From: Noviherbaspirillum saxi
GTDB lineage: Bacteria > Pseudomonadota > Gammaproteobacteria > Burkholderiales > Burkholderiaceae_D
Reading direction: 5' to 3'
DNA: 64,000 bases
Assembly (NCBI RefSeq): GCF_003591035.1
Contig: NZ_QYUO01000002.1
Coordinates: forward strand, 992,001 to 1,056,000
Each line of letters opens with the position of its first letter. Position 1 is the stretch's first letter. Position numbers and translations under genes: made by a program. Shown piece after piece: positions 48,399-57,644 of this stretch. The notes beneath the pieces are model-generated. The model saw only the letters and a list, made by a program, of their open reading frames with translations. It ran no database searches and had not been told where the DNA came from.

Positions 48399-48578
48399 TA
48401 CTACTGCGTCATGAATCGACGCTGAACGGTTCCCTCCCCATGCAGGGGGAGGGTTAGGGTGGGGGTAGTGCGCTCGAGTCATCGACATAGATTGCTCAAC
48501 CTCACTACCCCCATCCCAACCTTCCCCCTGCAAGGGGGAAGGAGTCGTTCAGCGGTAGCTTGTGACGCAGTAGTGCTA
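48396..48578. repeat. Compound inverted-repeat element (E-type, copy 2), docked on a TAA stop codon
   Basis: Outer arms TAATACTACTGCGTCA and TGACGCAGTAGTGCTA (14 of 16 paired) surround GCTGAAC/GTTCAGC and then two CCCTCCCC...GGGGGAGGG hairpins in inverted order, joined by GGGTGGGGGTAGTG and its complement. The TAA stop of the ligase gene is the first triplet of the element, and TAATA recurs directly at the far end (48577-48581). The inner part matches the element at 17989-18094. Confidence 0.78.
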
Positions 48579-48674
48579 ATACGCTGCGCCTGTGCGCACC
48601 GGAGTCCTTGCTACTGCAAAGGTGCGCGCAGCGCACTCTGCCTTCAACACCAAGAAATATAACGGAGACAAGCG

Positions 48675-50243
48675 ATGAAAATAAACTTCACACAGGTAAT
48701 GAGCCAAGTTGCGATGCGCCATGCTGACAAAGAGGCGCTAGTCAACATCGAGCGCAAGCGCCGCTTTACGTATCGCGAGTTGCATCTATTTACGAATCGC
48801 GTCGTGAACATGATGCGCGAGCGCCTGCAGTTGCGCCGCGGCGACACGTACCTGTGCATCCTCGAGAACGACAACCTCTCCCTGCTGCACACCTGGACTG
48901 TGCTCAAGGGCGAAGCGGGTGCAGTCTGGACCAATTTCCGCGACTCTATCGATGAACACCGCTGGCAGGTGGGGTTCATCAAACCTAAAGTGGTGTTCCT
49001 GGAGAATGCACTGCTGGATCGCTATTTCGACATGCTGCACGAGCGCGGCGTGACGGTAGTCTGTATGGATCCGCCAACGATCGCACGCGACGGATTGCAC
49101 TACTTTTATGATTTGCTCGAAGGCGTCCCCGATGCCGATCCCGGCGTTGAAAGCGACTCTACCCGCGACATCCTGATCTACCGCTTCACCGGCGGTACCA
49201 CCGGCAAAAGCAAGTGCGCGCAGTACACGATGGACAATTGGCTGGCCTGTCGGGATGCCTACTATGCGGAGAACGAAACGGTATTCGATGCCGATTCGCG
49301 CTACTTGCACATGGCCCCCATCAGCCACGGTTCGGGCTTCGGCATGCTGCCGACCTTGTTCAAGGGAGGCTGTACGGTAACGCAGAACGTGGCGGACCTG
49401 AAGCAATGGTGCCGCAATTTGGAGGCGGAGAAAGTCACGATTTCAGGGCTCGTGCCAACGCTGTTGTACTGGCTCCTCGATTTGCCGGAGGCAAGCAGTC
49501 ATGACCTCTCGGCGCTGCGTACCGTCTACTATGGTGCCGCGCCGATGAGCCCGAGCAAACTCAGGCAACTGCAGGATCGTTTCGGCAACATCTTCCTGCA
49601 GATCTACGGTTCGACCGAATGCCTGCAGCCGGCGGCCACGCTGTGCAAGGCCGACCACCTTGGCGCCGATCCCAAGCTTCTCGCATCGGCTGGAAGGGTA
49701 TCCCCCACCGTCGAACTGCGCGTCATGGACGAAGCCGGCAATTCGGTTCCGGCAGGGGCGACGGGAGAAGTCTGGATTCGCTCTCGCGCCACTATCTCAG
49801 GGTACTTCAATAATCACGAAGGAACGGCGGCCGAATTTTGCAACGGCTTCTGGAAGTCGGGCGACCTTGGCTATCTCGATGAACAAGGCTTTCTCTATAT
49901 CGTCGATCGCAAGAAGGACATGATCATCAGCGGCGGCTTCAACGTCTATGCGGTCGAGGTGGAGGCAGCGCTCAATTCCCATCCGGCGGTCGCCATGTCG
50001 GCGGTGGTGGGCGTGCCGCATGAGGAATGGGGCGAAGCCGTGCATGCCGAAATCGTGCTGAAGGCGGGTGCATCGGCACTTGTGGAGGATTTGATTGATC
50101 ACGTGAAGGGCAGCATTGGCCGGTTCAAGGCGCCCAAGACAATCAGCTTCGTTGAAGCATTGCCACTCAGTGTCGTTGGCAAGGTACTGCGCCGGCAAGT
50201 GCGTGAGAAGTACTGGAAGGACCAGAAAAGGCAAGTCGGCTAA
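48675..50243 (+). CDS. acyl-CoA synthetase with atypical P-loop
   Basis: AMP-forming ligase of 522 residues. The nucleotide loop reads YRFTGGTTGKSKCAQYT instead of the common YTSGTTGxPKG, while QIYGSTECLQPA, GFWKSGDLGYLDEQG and DRKKDMIISGGFNVYAVEVE are canonical. The Lys near the C-terminus (LSVVGKVLRRQVR) is present. It probably activates a bulky acid; variant loops of this kind occur in ligases of steroid and aromatic acid catabolism, which is suggestive only. GGAGAC precedes the ATG. Confidence 0.89.
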   Translation: MKINFTQVMSQVAMRHADKEALVNIERKRRFTYRELHLFTNRVVNMMRERLQLRRGDTYLCILENDNLSLLHTWTVLKGEAGAVWTNFRDSIDEHRWQVGFIKPKVVFLENALLDRYFDMLHERGVTVVCMDPPTIARDGLHYFYDLLEGVPDADPGVESDSTRDILIYRFTGGTTGKSKCAQYTMDNWLACRDAYYAENETVFDADSRYLHMAPISHGSGFGMLPTLFKGGCTVTQNVADLKQWCRNLEAEKVTISGLVPTLLYWLLDLPEASSHDLSALRTVYYGAAPMSPSKLRQLQDRFGNIFLQIYGSTECLQPAATLCKADHLGADPKLLASAGRVSPTVELRVMDEAGNSVPAGATGEVWIRSRATISGYFNNHEGTAAEFCNGFWKSGDLGYLDEQGFLYIVDRKKDMIISGGFNVYAVEVEAALNSHPAVAMSAVVGVPHEEWGEAVHAEIVLKAGASALVEDLIDHVKGSIGRFKAPKTISFVEALPLSVVGKVLRRQVREKYWKDQKRQVG

Positions 50244-50251
50244 TCATTAGA

Positions 50252-51064
50252 ATGAGTGTAAACATGGATTTCGAATTGATCCTGGTTGAAGTGACGGACG
50301 GGCTGGCGGTGCTGACGCTGAACCAGCCGGCAATACACAATGGCCTGGACGAGCACGTCTGCCTTGAAATCATGACAGCGCTTGATCAGTTGATCTTGCG
50401 CGATGACGTTCGCGCTTTGATTCTGACGGGGGCAGGCAAGTCCTTTTGCGCCGGCGCCAAGCTGGGCGATCCAGCCAAGCTGGCCGGGAGCGATGCATCC
50501 TTCGGTCAGCGCGGCGCACAGATGATGGAGGAACGGTACAACGCCGTCGTCCTTGCTCTGCAACGATTCCCGTTCCCCATCGTCGCTGCACTCAACGGCG
50601 CAGCGGCTGGGGCCGGTATCAGCCTTGCCTTGGCTGCCGATATCGTGCTTGCCGCACGGTCCGCCTACTTACTTGCACCTTTCCTGCCGCGCTTGGGCCT
50701 CGTACCCGATATGGGCGCGACCTGGTACTTGCCGCAGCATGTCGGACGCGCACGCGCAATGGGCTTGATGTTGCTGGGCGATCGTCTTCCTGCGGAAAAA
50801 GCCGTTGATTGGGGATTGATCTGGTCTTGCGTTGACGACGAGGCGCTGATGCATGAAGCGAGAAGCATTGCGCACCGGCTGGCAAAGGCACCCGCACACA
50901 GCGCACTCGAATCCCGTCGCGCGCTCGATACCGCTGCCGAACAAAGCCTTGCCGCGCAACTCGATTACGAAAAGGAACGGCAGCGCGAATTGCTTGATTT
51001 GCCTTCCTTCCAGGAGGGCCTACAGGCATTTCTTGAGAAGCGAGAGCCGATTTTCAAAAGATAA
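50252..51064 (+). CDS. enoyl-CoA hydratase/isomerase, PaaG-like
   Basis: Crotonase-fold protein of 270 residues. AGKSFCAGAKLGD and NGAAAGAGISLALAADIVLAARSA are typical, but both hydratase Glu residues are missing. LGLVPDMGATWYLPQHVGRARA closely follows PaaG (ring-epoxide isomerase), whose catalytic Asp is in LVPDSGGTW. An isomerase role, such as moving a double bond, is therefore likelier than hydration. The gene starts 8 bases after the second ligase. Confidence 0.87.
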   Translation: MSVNMDFELILVEVTDGLAVLTLNQPAIHNGLDEHVCLEIMTALDQLILRDDVRALILTGAGKSFCAGAKLGDPAKLAGSDASFGQRGAQMMEERYNAVVLALQRFPFPIVAALNGAAAGAGISLALAADIVLAARSAYLLAPFLPRLGLVPDMGATWYLPQHVGRARAMGLMLLGDRLPAEKAVDWGLIWSCVDDEALMHEARSIAHRLAKAPAHSALESRRALDTAAEQSLAAQLDYEKERQRELLDLPSFQEGLQAFLEKREPIFKR

Positions 51065-51246
51065 GGGCACATTGTGTGCCTAAGTGCGACGAACGCTCCC
51101 AGATCGTGCCGGCATCGGCCAAAACAAGCCGGTCCGGCACAGGAAACCGGACGGGCTTATTCATCGTCGCTTTTACATCAAGCCGCGTCTTGCACTGCAT
51201 CCCTTCTGGTCCGAACGCGACCCCTACGCTGACCCGCAATCCGCTC

Positions 51247-51406
51247 TAGAGCAGTTTCACCCTGACTTGCCAGTCGAGGCCGAGACGATTTGCCTGTGGA
51301 ACAAGGCGCGGCGACGCGACATGGCGAGCCATGGCAAGGAGCCGCAACGCAGTGCCGCGGGCAAATCGCCCGGCATCGACGGTACAGTCAGGGTGAAACT
51401 GCTCTA
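51247..51406. repeat. Compound inverted-repeat element B, TA-flanked
   Basis: Perfect 20-bp arms beginning TAGAGCAGTTTCACC (51247-51266) and ending at 51406 enclose CGATTTGCC/GGGCAAATCG and a central CATGGC/GCCATG hairpin. The outer six bases after TA (GAGCAG) equal those of element A at 9086. The DNA just before it (CCCGCAATCCGCTCTAG) resembles the right end of an A-type element, hinting that one element sits next to another's end. Confidence 0.72.
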
Positions 51407-51417
51407 AGCTTATCTGC

Positions 51418-52773
51418 TTAACGCACCATGCAAGGTTTCTTGTTATCGAACTTCCAGCCGGGAATCAGGTATTGCATGGCCACCGCATCATCGCGCGCCC
51501 CCAGTCCCATTTCACGGTAACGCTGGTGGGCAAGCTCGACCTGCCCCATATCGAGTTCGATGCCGAGCCCCGGCTTCTGCGGCACGGCCACCATGCCGCC
51601 CGCAATCTGCAGCGGCTCGCGGGTCAGACGCTGGCCATCCTGCCAGATCCAGTGGGTGTCGATCGCGGTGATCTTGCCCGGCGCTGCAGCGGCAACATGC
51701 GTGAACATCGCCAGCGAAATGTCGAAGTGATTGTTGGAATGCGAGCCCCAGGTCAGGCCCCATTCATTGCACATCTGCGCCACCCGCACCGAACCCTGCA
51801 TGGTCCAGAAATGCGGATCGGCCAACGGGATATCCACCGATTGCAACTGGATCGCATGGCCCATTTCGCGCCAGTCGGTCGCAATCATGTTGGTGGCGGT
51901 GGGCAAGCCGGTGGCACGACGGAATTCGGCCATGACTTCGCGTCCCGAAAAGCCGTTCTCCGCACCGCAGGGATCTTCCGCATACGCCAGTACCTCATGC
52001 TTGTCGCGACACAGGCGAATCGCGTCCTTGAGCAGCCAGCCGCCATTCGGATCCAGCGTGATGCGCGCCTGCGGAAAGCGCTCGGACAAGGCGGTGACGG
52101 CGTCCATTTCGTCTTCACCGCGCAGCACCCCGCCCTTGAGCTTGAAGTCGTTGAAACCGTAACGCTGGTAGGCCGCTTCGGCAAGACGCACGATGGCGTC
52201 AGGCGTCATGGCTTTTTCATGGCGCAGGCGGAACCAGTCGTTGTCGGCCTCCGCTTCGCTCGGATAGGGCAGATCGGTCAGTGTGCGATCGCCGATATAA
52301 AACAGGTAACCAAGCATTTCGACCTTGTCGCGTTGCTGTCCTTCGCCGAGCAATGCCGCCACCGGGACCTCAAGGAATTGTCCGAGCAAGTCGAGCATGG
52401 CCGCTTCCAGCGCGGTGACTGCATGGATCGTGATGCGCAGGTCGAAGGTTTGCAAGCCGCGCCCCGCGGCATCGCGGTCGGCAAAACTCTGGCGCACGCT
52501 GTTGAGTACGCCGTGATACGCGCCGATCGATTTGCCGACCACCAGGTCGCGCGCATCTTCGAGCGTCTGGCGAATGCGTTCACCGCCCGGCACTTCACCC
52601 ACGCCGGTATGGCCGGCGCTGTCGGTGAGGATCACGATATTGCGCGTGAAGAAAGGGCCGTGGGCGCCGCTCAGGTTCAGCAGCATGGAATCGCGTCCGG
52701 CGACTGGGATGACGCGCATCTGAGTGACAACGGGGGCGCCAGGCGCAACTTGTAATTTGTTTGCTGTATTCAT
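51418..52773 (-). CDS. gudD: glucarate dehydratase
   Basis: Enolase-superfamily acid-sugar dehydratase of 451 residues, the length of GudD. It dehydrates D-glucarate (and L-idarate) to 5-keto-4-deoxyglucarate. Visible features are DFKLKGG (the KxK base), TLDPNGGW and YAEDPCGAE (metal ligands), and the [17 protein letters not shown]is-Asp dyad. The start giving MNTANKLQ has AGGAAAGG upstream. It is divergent from a GH3 glycosidase across a 400-base region holding candidate LacI-type operators. No transporter or aldolase is adjacent. Confidence 0.92.
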   Translation of the reverse strand: MNTANKLQVAPGAPVVTQMRVIPVAGRDSMLLNLSGAHGPFFTRNIVILTDSAGHTGVGEVPGGERIRQTLEDARDLVVGKSIGAYHGVLNSVRQSFADRDAAGRGLQTFDLRITIHAVTALEAAMLDLLGQFLEVPVAALLGEGQQRDKVEMLGYLFYIGDRTLTDLPYPSEAEADNDWFRLRHEKAMTPDAIVRLAEAAYQRYGFNDFKLKGGVLRGEDEMDAVTALSERFPQARITLDPNGGWLLKDAIRLCRDKHEVLAYAEDPCGAENGFSGREVMAEFRRATGLPTATNMIATDWREMGHAIQLQSVDIPLADPHFWTMQGSVRVAQMCNEWGLTWGSHSNNHFDISLAMFTHVAAAAPGKITAIDTHWIWQDGQRLTREPLQIAGGMVAVPQKPGLGIELDMGQVELAHQRYREMGLGARDDAVAMQYLIPGWKFDNKKPCMVR

Positions 52774-52873
52774 TATTGCCTTTCCTATAGAAATCTGTTG
52801 AAGCGATGCCAGCGGCAAAAGCCGTGGCCAAGTCATTGTCTTTTGTCATTTAAGAAACGTGAGTGCATTAAGG

Positions 52874-52883
52874 CAAACGTTTG
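52874..52883. promoter_or_regulatory. Candidate LacI-family operator near gudD
   Basis: CAAACGTTTG is a perfect 10-base palindrome with the central CG typical of LacI/GalR operators. It lies about 100 bases upstream of the gudD start in an AT-rich promoter region. The LacI-type gene at 55791 is the likely binder. Confidence 0.5.
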
Positions 52884-53094
52884 ACTAAAATTATTATGAT
52901 AAGCGCTCGTTTGAAATGCAATAGAAAGTTTAAAGATCGTTTCATAGCAGCTTTTCTAATATCTAAGCACTATTAACCAGGCGCTATAAAAAGGCAGTTG
53001 CGAGGGAAGTCAGGCAGAAAAGGCAATTTCCCTGTCCCTTTGGCATCACGTGAAAAATTTTCTTGCTGAATCATCCATCACGCTGGCATACTAA

Positions 53095-53108
53095 GTTAAA
53101 CGCTTACC
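53095..53108. promoter_or_regulatory. Candidate LacI-family operator near the GH3 gene
   Basis: GTTAAACGCTTACC shows the AAnCGnTT-like core around a central CG. It lies about 70 bases before the GH3 start and could be a second operator in the same divergent region. The match is imperfect. Confidence 0.4.
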
Positions 53109-53174
53109 TAAATTGCGTTAATAACGCCTTGTCCGAACCGAGATTCGAGCAAGGAATTTTCATGGAGAAAGAGG

Positions 53175-55484
53175 ATGACGAAAACAATGCGCCTACGCTC
53201 AAAGCGACGGCTTGATTTTTTTATTTCCCAGGCATTCGAGCGGAAACAGTCCAACCGGCAAAAGGATTTTCCGGTTGCCAAATCTAGCAGGTTGGGTATG
53301 GGGACAGTGCTTGGCGGCGCGATATTGTCCCTGACCGCCTGCGGGGGCGGTTCCAGCGACAGTCAAAGTGCAAGCCAGGCAGCGGTGCAGCCGAAGCTCG
53401 AGGTAAGGTCAAAAGTAGTCCTGTCCGTTGATAATCTGCAGTTCAAGGACTTGAACAGCAATCAGAGGCTTGACCCCTATGAAGACTGGCGCCGGCCGGT
53501 TGACGAGCGCGTCAACGACCTTGTGGGTCAGATGACTCTGGAGGAAAAAGCCGGGTTGATGCTGATTGACACCCTCAATGCCGATTGTAAAGGCGCAGTT
53601 CCGCAGACAGGTGTCGACTTTGTTAACACACAGAGGATGGCGCGTTTCATTTTCCGCAATGTCGTCACCGGTAGCCCTGCATGTACGACGGCGCCCGCAG
53701 GGCGCGGCGGCCAGCCTGTGACGCCTGAAGAAGCCGCGAATTTCATGAACTCCGTGCAAGCCTTGCGCGAAGCTACCCGTCTTGGCATCCCGGCCCTGTT
53801 CAAGTCGAACGCACGCAATCACTATGAAAAGGATGCCCGCGTCGGCATCAATGAAGCGGCCGGCGCGTTTACGGAATTCCCCAAGGAAGGCGGGATTGCC
53901 GCAGCGGCGCTTGGCACAGGCGACATGTCCCTGATCAAGGAATTTTCGCAGGTCATGGGCGAAGAATGGAAATCCATTGGATTGCGCGGCATGTACGGTT
54001 ACATGGCTGATCTTGCCACTGAGCCGCGCTGGTATCGCGTGCATGAAACTTTCACGGAGGATGCCGACCTCGCCGCGAACATCATGAAAACGCTGGTCGA
54101 GAATCTGCAAGGCGGCCCGCTCAACAAGGATTCCGCGGTAGCATTGACGATGAAGCACTTTCCCGGCGGCGGCCCGCAGGAGCAGGGCTTCGACCCGCAC
54201 TATGCGTTCGGCAAGGATCAGGTCTACCCGGGCAACAACTTTGGCTATCATTTGAAGCCGTTCATGGCGGCGATCAATGCCGGTGTGTCTTCCGTCATGC
54301 CTTACTACGGCGTGCCGATCAAGGTCACCTATGAAGGCGTGACTTACGACCAGATCGGTATGGCGTTTTCGAAGCAGATCGTGACCGATCTTCTGCGCGG
54401 CAAGCTCGGCTTCAACGGGTATGTCAATTCGGATACCGGCATCATTAACGATCGTGCCTGGGGCCTCGAAAGCAAAACCGTGCCGGAGCGCGTGGCGGCT
54501 GCGATCAATGGCGGGACAGATACCTTATCCGGCTTTAACGTCAACAAGACCATCACTGATCTCGTTCAAGCGAAACTGGTGACTGAAGAGCGGGTGAACG
54601 AAGCTGCGAAGCGTCTTCTGAAAGCGCAGTTCCAGATGGGGCTGTTCGAAAACCCCTATGTCGATGCGAAACTAGCCAACGGTACCGTCGGCAAGCAGAC
54701 GAATCGCGAAAAGGGACTGGATATTCAGCGCAAATCGATCGTGCTGCTGAAGAACCAGGAACAGACCATTGCAACAAAGACGCTGCCGTTGAGAGCGGGT
54801 GCGAAAGTGTACACATTGGGGATTGCCAAGTCGGATGCCGATAAATATGGTTATGTCGTCACGGATGGGGAGGCACGGCCGAATGGCGTGCGGCCGAGTG
54901 CGGCAGGCCACGATTATGCGGTGATTCGTGTCGAGGTGTCGAATCCGACAGCAGTGACCGGCACATACACCAGTAACGGAGCAACGACCGGTGCAAATCC
55001 AGCCTTCATCGATCCGGAGACCGGCAAGACCTATGGTGCGCAAGACCGTTGCGTAACGAACCCAGGGCAGGCGTGCACGGACAATGGACTGACGTTCGGC
55101 GGTTCCTTCCCATGGGAAGGGAACAACCTGTCGTTCACCAAGATGGCGGAGTCCCAGTCCTGGAGAATTTCTCCCTCGCTTGCCGAAATCAAGGCGGTAA
55201 TGGGTGAAGTGGGTGCAAGCAAAACCGTGCTGAGCATTTATTTCCGACAGCCTTACGTTCTGGATGACGCAAGCGGCTTAAAGAATGCGGGTGCAATTGT
55301 GGCTGGTTTTGGCGTAAGCAATACCGCTCTTCTTGATGTCCTGAGCGGCAAGTCCAAGCCACAAGGCAAGCTGCCATTTGCATTGGCAAACAACTTGCAA
55401 GCAGTGATCGACAACCAGCCGGACGTCCCCGGATATCCAGCAAAAGATACGCTGTATCCGTTCGGATTCGGACTGGGCTACTAA
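53175..55484 (+). CDS. glycoside hydrolase family 3 lipoprotein (beta-glucosidase type)
   Basis: GH3 enzyme of 769 residues. EKAGLMLIDTLN, MKHFPGGGPQEQG and GYVNSDTG (nucleophile Asp420) define the first domain, and RKSIVLLKNQE and GKLPFAL the second. A hydrophobic segment ends in LTACGGG, a lipobox, but about 35 charged residues precede it, longer than usual; an internal start may be real. It likely acts in the periplasm on a beta-glucoside or beta-glucuronide. Together with gudD it suggests use of plant sugar-acid glycosides. Confidence 0.9.
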   Translation: MTKTMRLRSKRRLDFFISQAFERKQSNRQKDFPVAKSSRLGMGTVLGGAILSLTACGGGSSDSQSASQAAVQPKLEVRSKVVLSVDNLQFKDLNSNQRLDPYEDWRRPVDERVNDLVGQMTLEEKAGLMLIDTLNADCKGAVPQTGVDFVNTQRMARFIFRNVVTGSPACTTAPAGRGGQPVTPEEAANFMNSVQALREATRLGIPALFKSNARNHYEKDARVGINEAAGAFTEFPKEGGIAAAALGTGDMSLIKEFSQVMGEEWKSIGLRGMYGYMADLATEPRWYRVHETFTEDADLAANIMKTLVENLQGGPLNKDSAVALTMKHFPGGGPQEQGFDPHYAFGKDQVYPGNNFGYHLKPFMAAINAGVSSVMPYYGVPIKVTYEGVTYDQIGMAFSKQIVTDLLRGKLGFNGYVNSDTGIINDRAWGLESKTVPERVAAAINGGTDTLSGFNVNKTITDLVQAKLVTEERVNEAAKRLLKAQFQMGLFENPYVDAKLANGTVGKQTNREKGLDIQRKSIVLLKNQEQTIATKTLPLRAGAKVYTLGIAKSDADKYGYVVTDGEARPNGVRPSAAGHDYAVIRVEVSNPTAVTGTYTSNGATTGANPAFIDPETGKTYGAQDRCVTNPGQACTDNGLTFGGSFPWEGNNLSFTKMAESQSWRISPSLAEIKAVMGEVGASKTVLSIYFRQPYVLDDASGLKNAGAIVAGFGVSNTALLDVLSGKSKPQGKLPFALANNLQAVIDNQPDVPGYPAKDTLYPFGFGLGY

Positions 55485-55500
55485 CCGATCTTCTGCCACT

Positions 55501-55534
55501 CTTTGCCTGCATTGGAATTTCAATGCAGGCAAAG
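55501..55534. terminator. Perfect 14-bp hairpin after GH3 gene
   Basis: CTTTGCCTGCATTG and CAATGCAGGCAAAG pair perfectly around a 6-base loop, 17 bases after the GH3 stop. There is no strong T-run, but the position between converging genes suits a terminator or mRNA-end structure. Confidence 0.65.
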
Positions 55535-55623
55535 TCATTGGTGGTCTGGCGTTAGAGTGATGAAGATTTATCGCAAATTTTCATTCACTTGACGTCCTCG
55601 AGTGCAATAGCGGACTGCCCCTT

Positions 55624-55667
55624 CCCCTACGCCGGGCGCCCCTACGCCAGGTGCCCCTGCAAGGGGG
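55624..55667. repeat. 15-bp tandem repeat ending in a C/G hairpin
   Basis: CCCCTACGCCGGGCG and CCCCTACGCCAGGTG are adjacent near-copies, followed by CCCCTGCAAGGGGG, a hairpin of the C-run/G-run type. It lies in the 300-base gap between the converging GH3 and LacI genes; otherwise that gap holds no gene. Confidence 0.6.
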
Positions 55668-55790
55668 AGGGAGCGGTCCGAAGTTGCCGGAGATGCACGC
55701 GAAGAAAGAACGTTGTCTTGACAGAATTCGCACCTGTAAAGGGGTGCCTGTTAGGGCTCGCCTGCTTCAGCGCCGCAACATCGGGCGCTG

Positions 55791-56792
55791 TCAGGCATGG
55801 CGCTTTCTGCCGCTGGTGGACTCGCGCAGCACAAGCTGCGGATCAAGAACCGTGTACTCTTCCGTCGGTCTTCCGGCAAGGAGGTCCAGCATCTTCTTCA
55901 TTGCCAGCTCGCCCATGCCTTCGCTTTGCAGATTGACCGAGGTAAGAGACGGCGAGACGTATTCGGCATAAGGAACGTTATCGAATCCCGCTACCGCGAC
56001 ATCATGTGGAATTTTGAATCCAAGCGACTGCGCTTCCTTCATGAATCCGATTGCGAGCAAATCGTTATAGCAGATCACTGCGTCCGGATGGTCCTTGCCC
56101 AACATGATCAGCGAGCAGAGGCGCTCCCCTTCGGAGGCAAAGGGCGCCTGCGCGTCGTAAGCTTTTAGCGACAAACCATGGCTCTCCAGGCATTCGCCGA
56201 CTCCTGCAATGCGGTCGCGGTCCCAGCGCGATTTCGAGAATCCGAGATAAACGATGTTTTTGCACCCTTGGTTAACGAGGTGCTGGGCTAGCATATAGCC
56301 GCCCTGTTGTCCGGCGCTGCAAATGCTGACCAGCTTTGCTGTTTCCAGTTGCCCGAAGAAGACGAGTGGTTTTCCGAAATCAATTACCGTCTTGATGTCC
56401 GTTTCCGACATGCGTGAGCTGATTATCAATCCATCAACCCGGCGGCTTAAGGTATCCAGCAATTGCAGTTCTCTCTTCTGGTTTTCTTCAGTATCGACGA
56501 ACAGCAAGGTATAGCCAGCATCAATGGCAACCCGGTTGGCGCCTTTTACAACAGCGGTGAAGTGCGGATTATTGATGTCCAGGATGGCAACGCCGATGGT
56601 CTTCGTCTCACCGGTGATCATTGAACGTGCCAGTTCATTGGAGCGATAGCCGATTTGCGCTACGACAGAATTGATTGTGGCTTCGACGGCAGGTGAGAAG
56701 CGCTGAGCGCCATTCAGGAATTTGGAAACCGTTGCGGTCGAAACGCCTGCAGCCTTGGCAACGTCGTGGAGTGTTGGAGCATTTCTTTTCAT
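55791..56792 (-). CDS. LacI family transcriptional regulator
   Basis: Repressor of 333 residues. The LacI helix-turn-helix is complete at the N-terminus (TLHDVAKAAGVSTATVSKFLNG), followed by a periplasmic-binding-protein-like sensor domain with DAVICYNDLLAIGFMKEAQSLGFKIPHDVAVAGFDN. The ATG giving MKRNAPT fits the family better than one 15 codons upstream. Likely targets are the operators in the gudD-GH3 region; the inducer would be a sugar acid or glycoside product. Confidence 0.92.
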   Translation of the reverse strand: MKRNAPTLHDVAKAAGVSTATVSKFLNGAQRFSPAVEATINSVVAQIGYRSNELARSMITGETKTIGVAILDINNPHFTAVVKGANRVAIDAGYTLLFVDTEENQKRELQLLDTLSRRVDGLIISSRMSETDIKTVIDFGKPLVFFGQLETAKLVSICSAGQQGGYMLAQHLVNQGCKNIVYLGFSKSRWDRDRIAGVGECLESHGLSLKAYDAQAPFASEGERLCSLIMLGKDHPDAVICYNDLLAIGFMKEAQSLGFKIPHDVAVAGFDNVPYAEYVSPSLTSVNLQSEGMGELAMKKMLDLLAGRPTEEYTVLDPQLVLRESTSGRKRHA

Positions 56793-56993
56793 TGGTAGGT
56801 GAGCCAGATAGAACAGTCCAAAGCACGGAGCTGACATGCAATTTTAATCCATCAACCCATCGTTTCCCTTCTATACACCTTGAACAATGGGGGGCGCATT
56901 GCGATAAGGCATCGAAACCTCTTTGAATAGGCTATTTCAATTTCGCCGAAAGGACGCTAAACTAAACTAGCCGGTTCAAATAAAAGGATTGAC

Positions 56994-57644
56994 ATGCGAA
57001 CAAAAAGCGAGACAAGACGACAGGCGATTCTCAAAGCCGCTTCCGAAATATTCCGGGAAACCGGCTTCGAACGTACCTCGATGGAGACCATCTGCAAGCA
57101 TGTGGGATACTCGAAGGCTACCTTGTACAGCTACTTTCCTTCAAAGGAAGAGTTGTTTCTCGAAGTGGTGATGGAAGCCACCGAGGCGGAATTCCAGGCC
57201 AACCATGCGGCGCTTGACCCGACGACGCAAGATATCAAACAGGCATTGAACAATTTCGGAATACGTCTGCTGACCTTGCTGTATTCGCCCCAAGTCCAGG
57301 CGGTGCGCCGTCTGGTGGTATCCGAGGCAGGTCGATCGGACTTGGGGAAGAAGTGCTTTGAACTTGGCCCCGTTCGCAGCCAGGCGGCAGTCGCCGAATT
57401 CCTGCACCAGGCGATGGAGAAAGGGCAGTTGCGGCGGGCCAATCCGCACGTCGCCTCCCTGCACCTGAAGGGGCTGCTGGAAGCGGAGTGGCTCGACCGT
57501 TTCATATTCCAGATGCTTGGAGCGTTGACGGCCAAGGAGATCACCGAATCAGTCGATCGCGCCATCTCGGTCTTTATGGCGGCTTACGGCGTGTTGGACG
57601 ACGCGAGCAAACAAGCTCGAACGAAGGGAGCTGGCCGTGGATGA
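56994..57644 (+). CDS. TetR family transcriptional regulator
   Basis: Regulator of 216 residues. The N-terminal helix-turn-helix covers ILKAASEIFRETGFERTSMETICKHVGYSKATLYSYFPSKEELF, and the C-terminal domain resembles the AcrR/TetR_C group with RLVVSEAGRSDLG. It overlaps the next gene by 8 bases, so the two regulators form one transcript. They may jointly control the meta-cleavage operon that begins at 59982, which is inference from position. Confidence 0.92.
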   Translation: MRTKSETRRQAILKAASEIFRETGFERTSMETICKHVGYSKATLYSYFPSKEELFLEVVMEATEAEFQANHAALDPTTQDIKQALNNFGIRLLTLLYSPQVQAVRRLVVSEAGRSDLGKKCFELGPVRSQAAVAEFLHQAMEKGQLRRANPHVASLHLKGLLEAEWLDRFIFQMLGALTAKEITESVDRAISVFMAAYGVLDDASKQARTKGAGRG

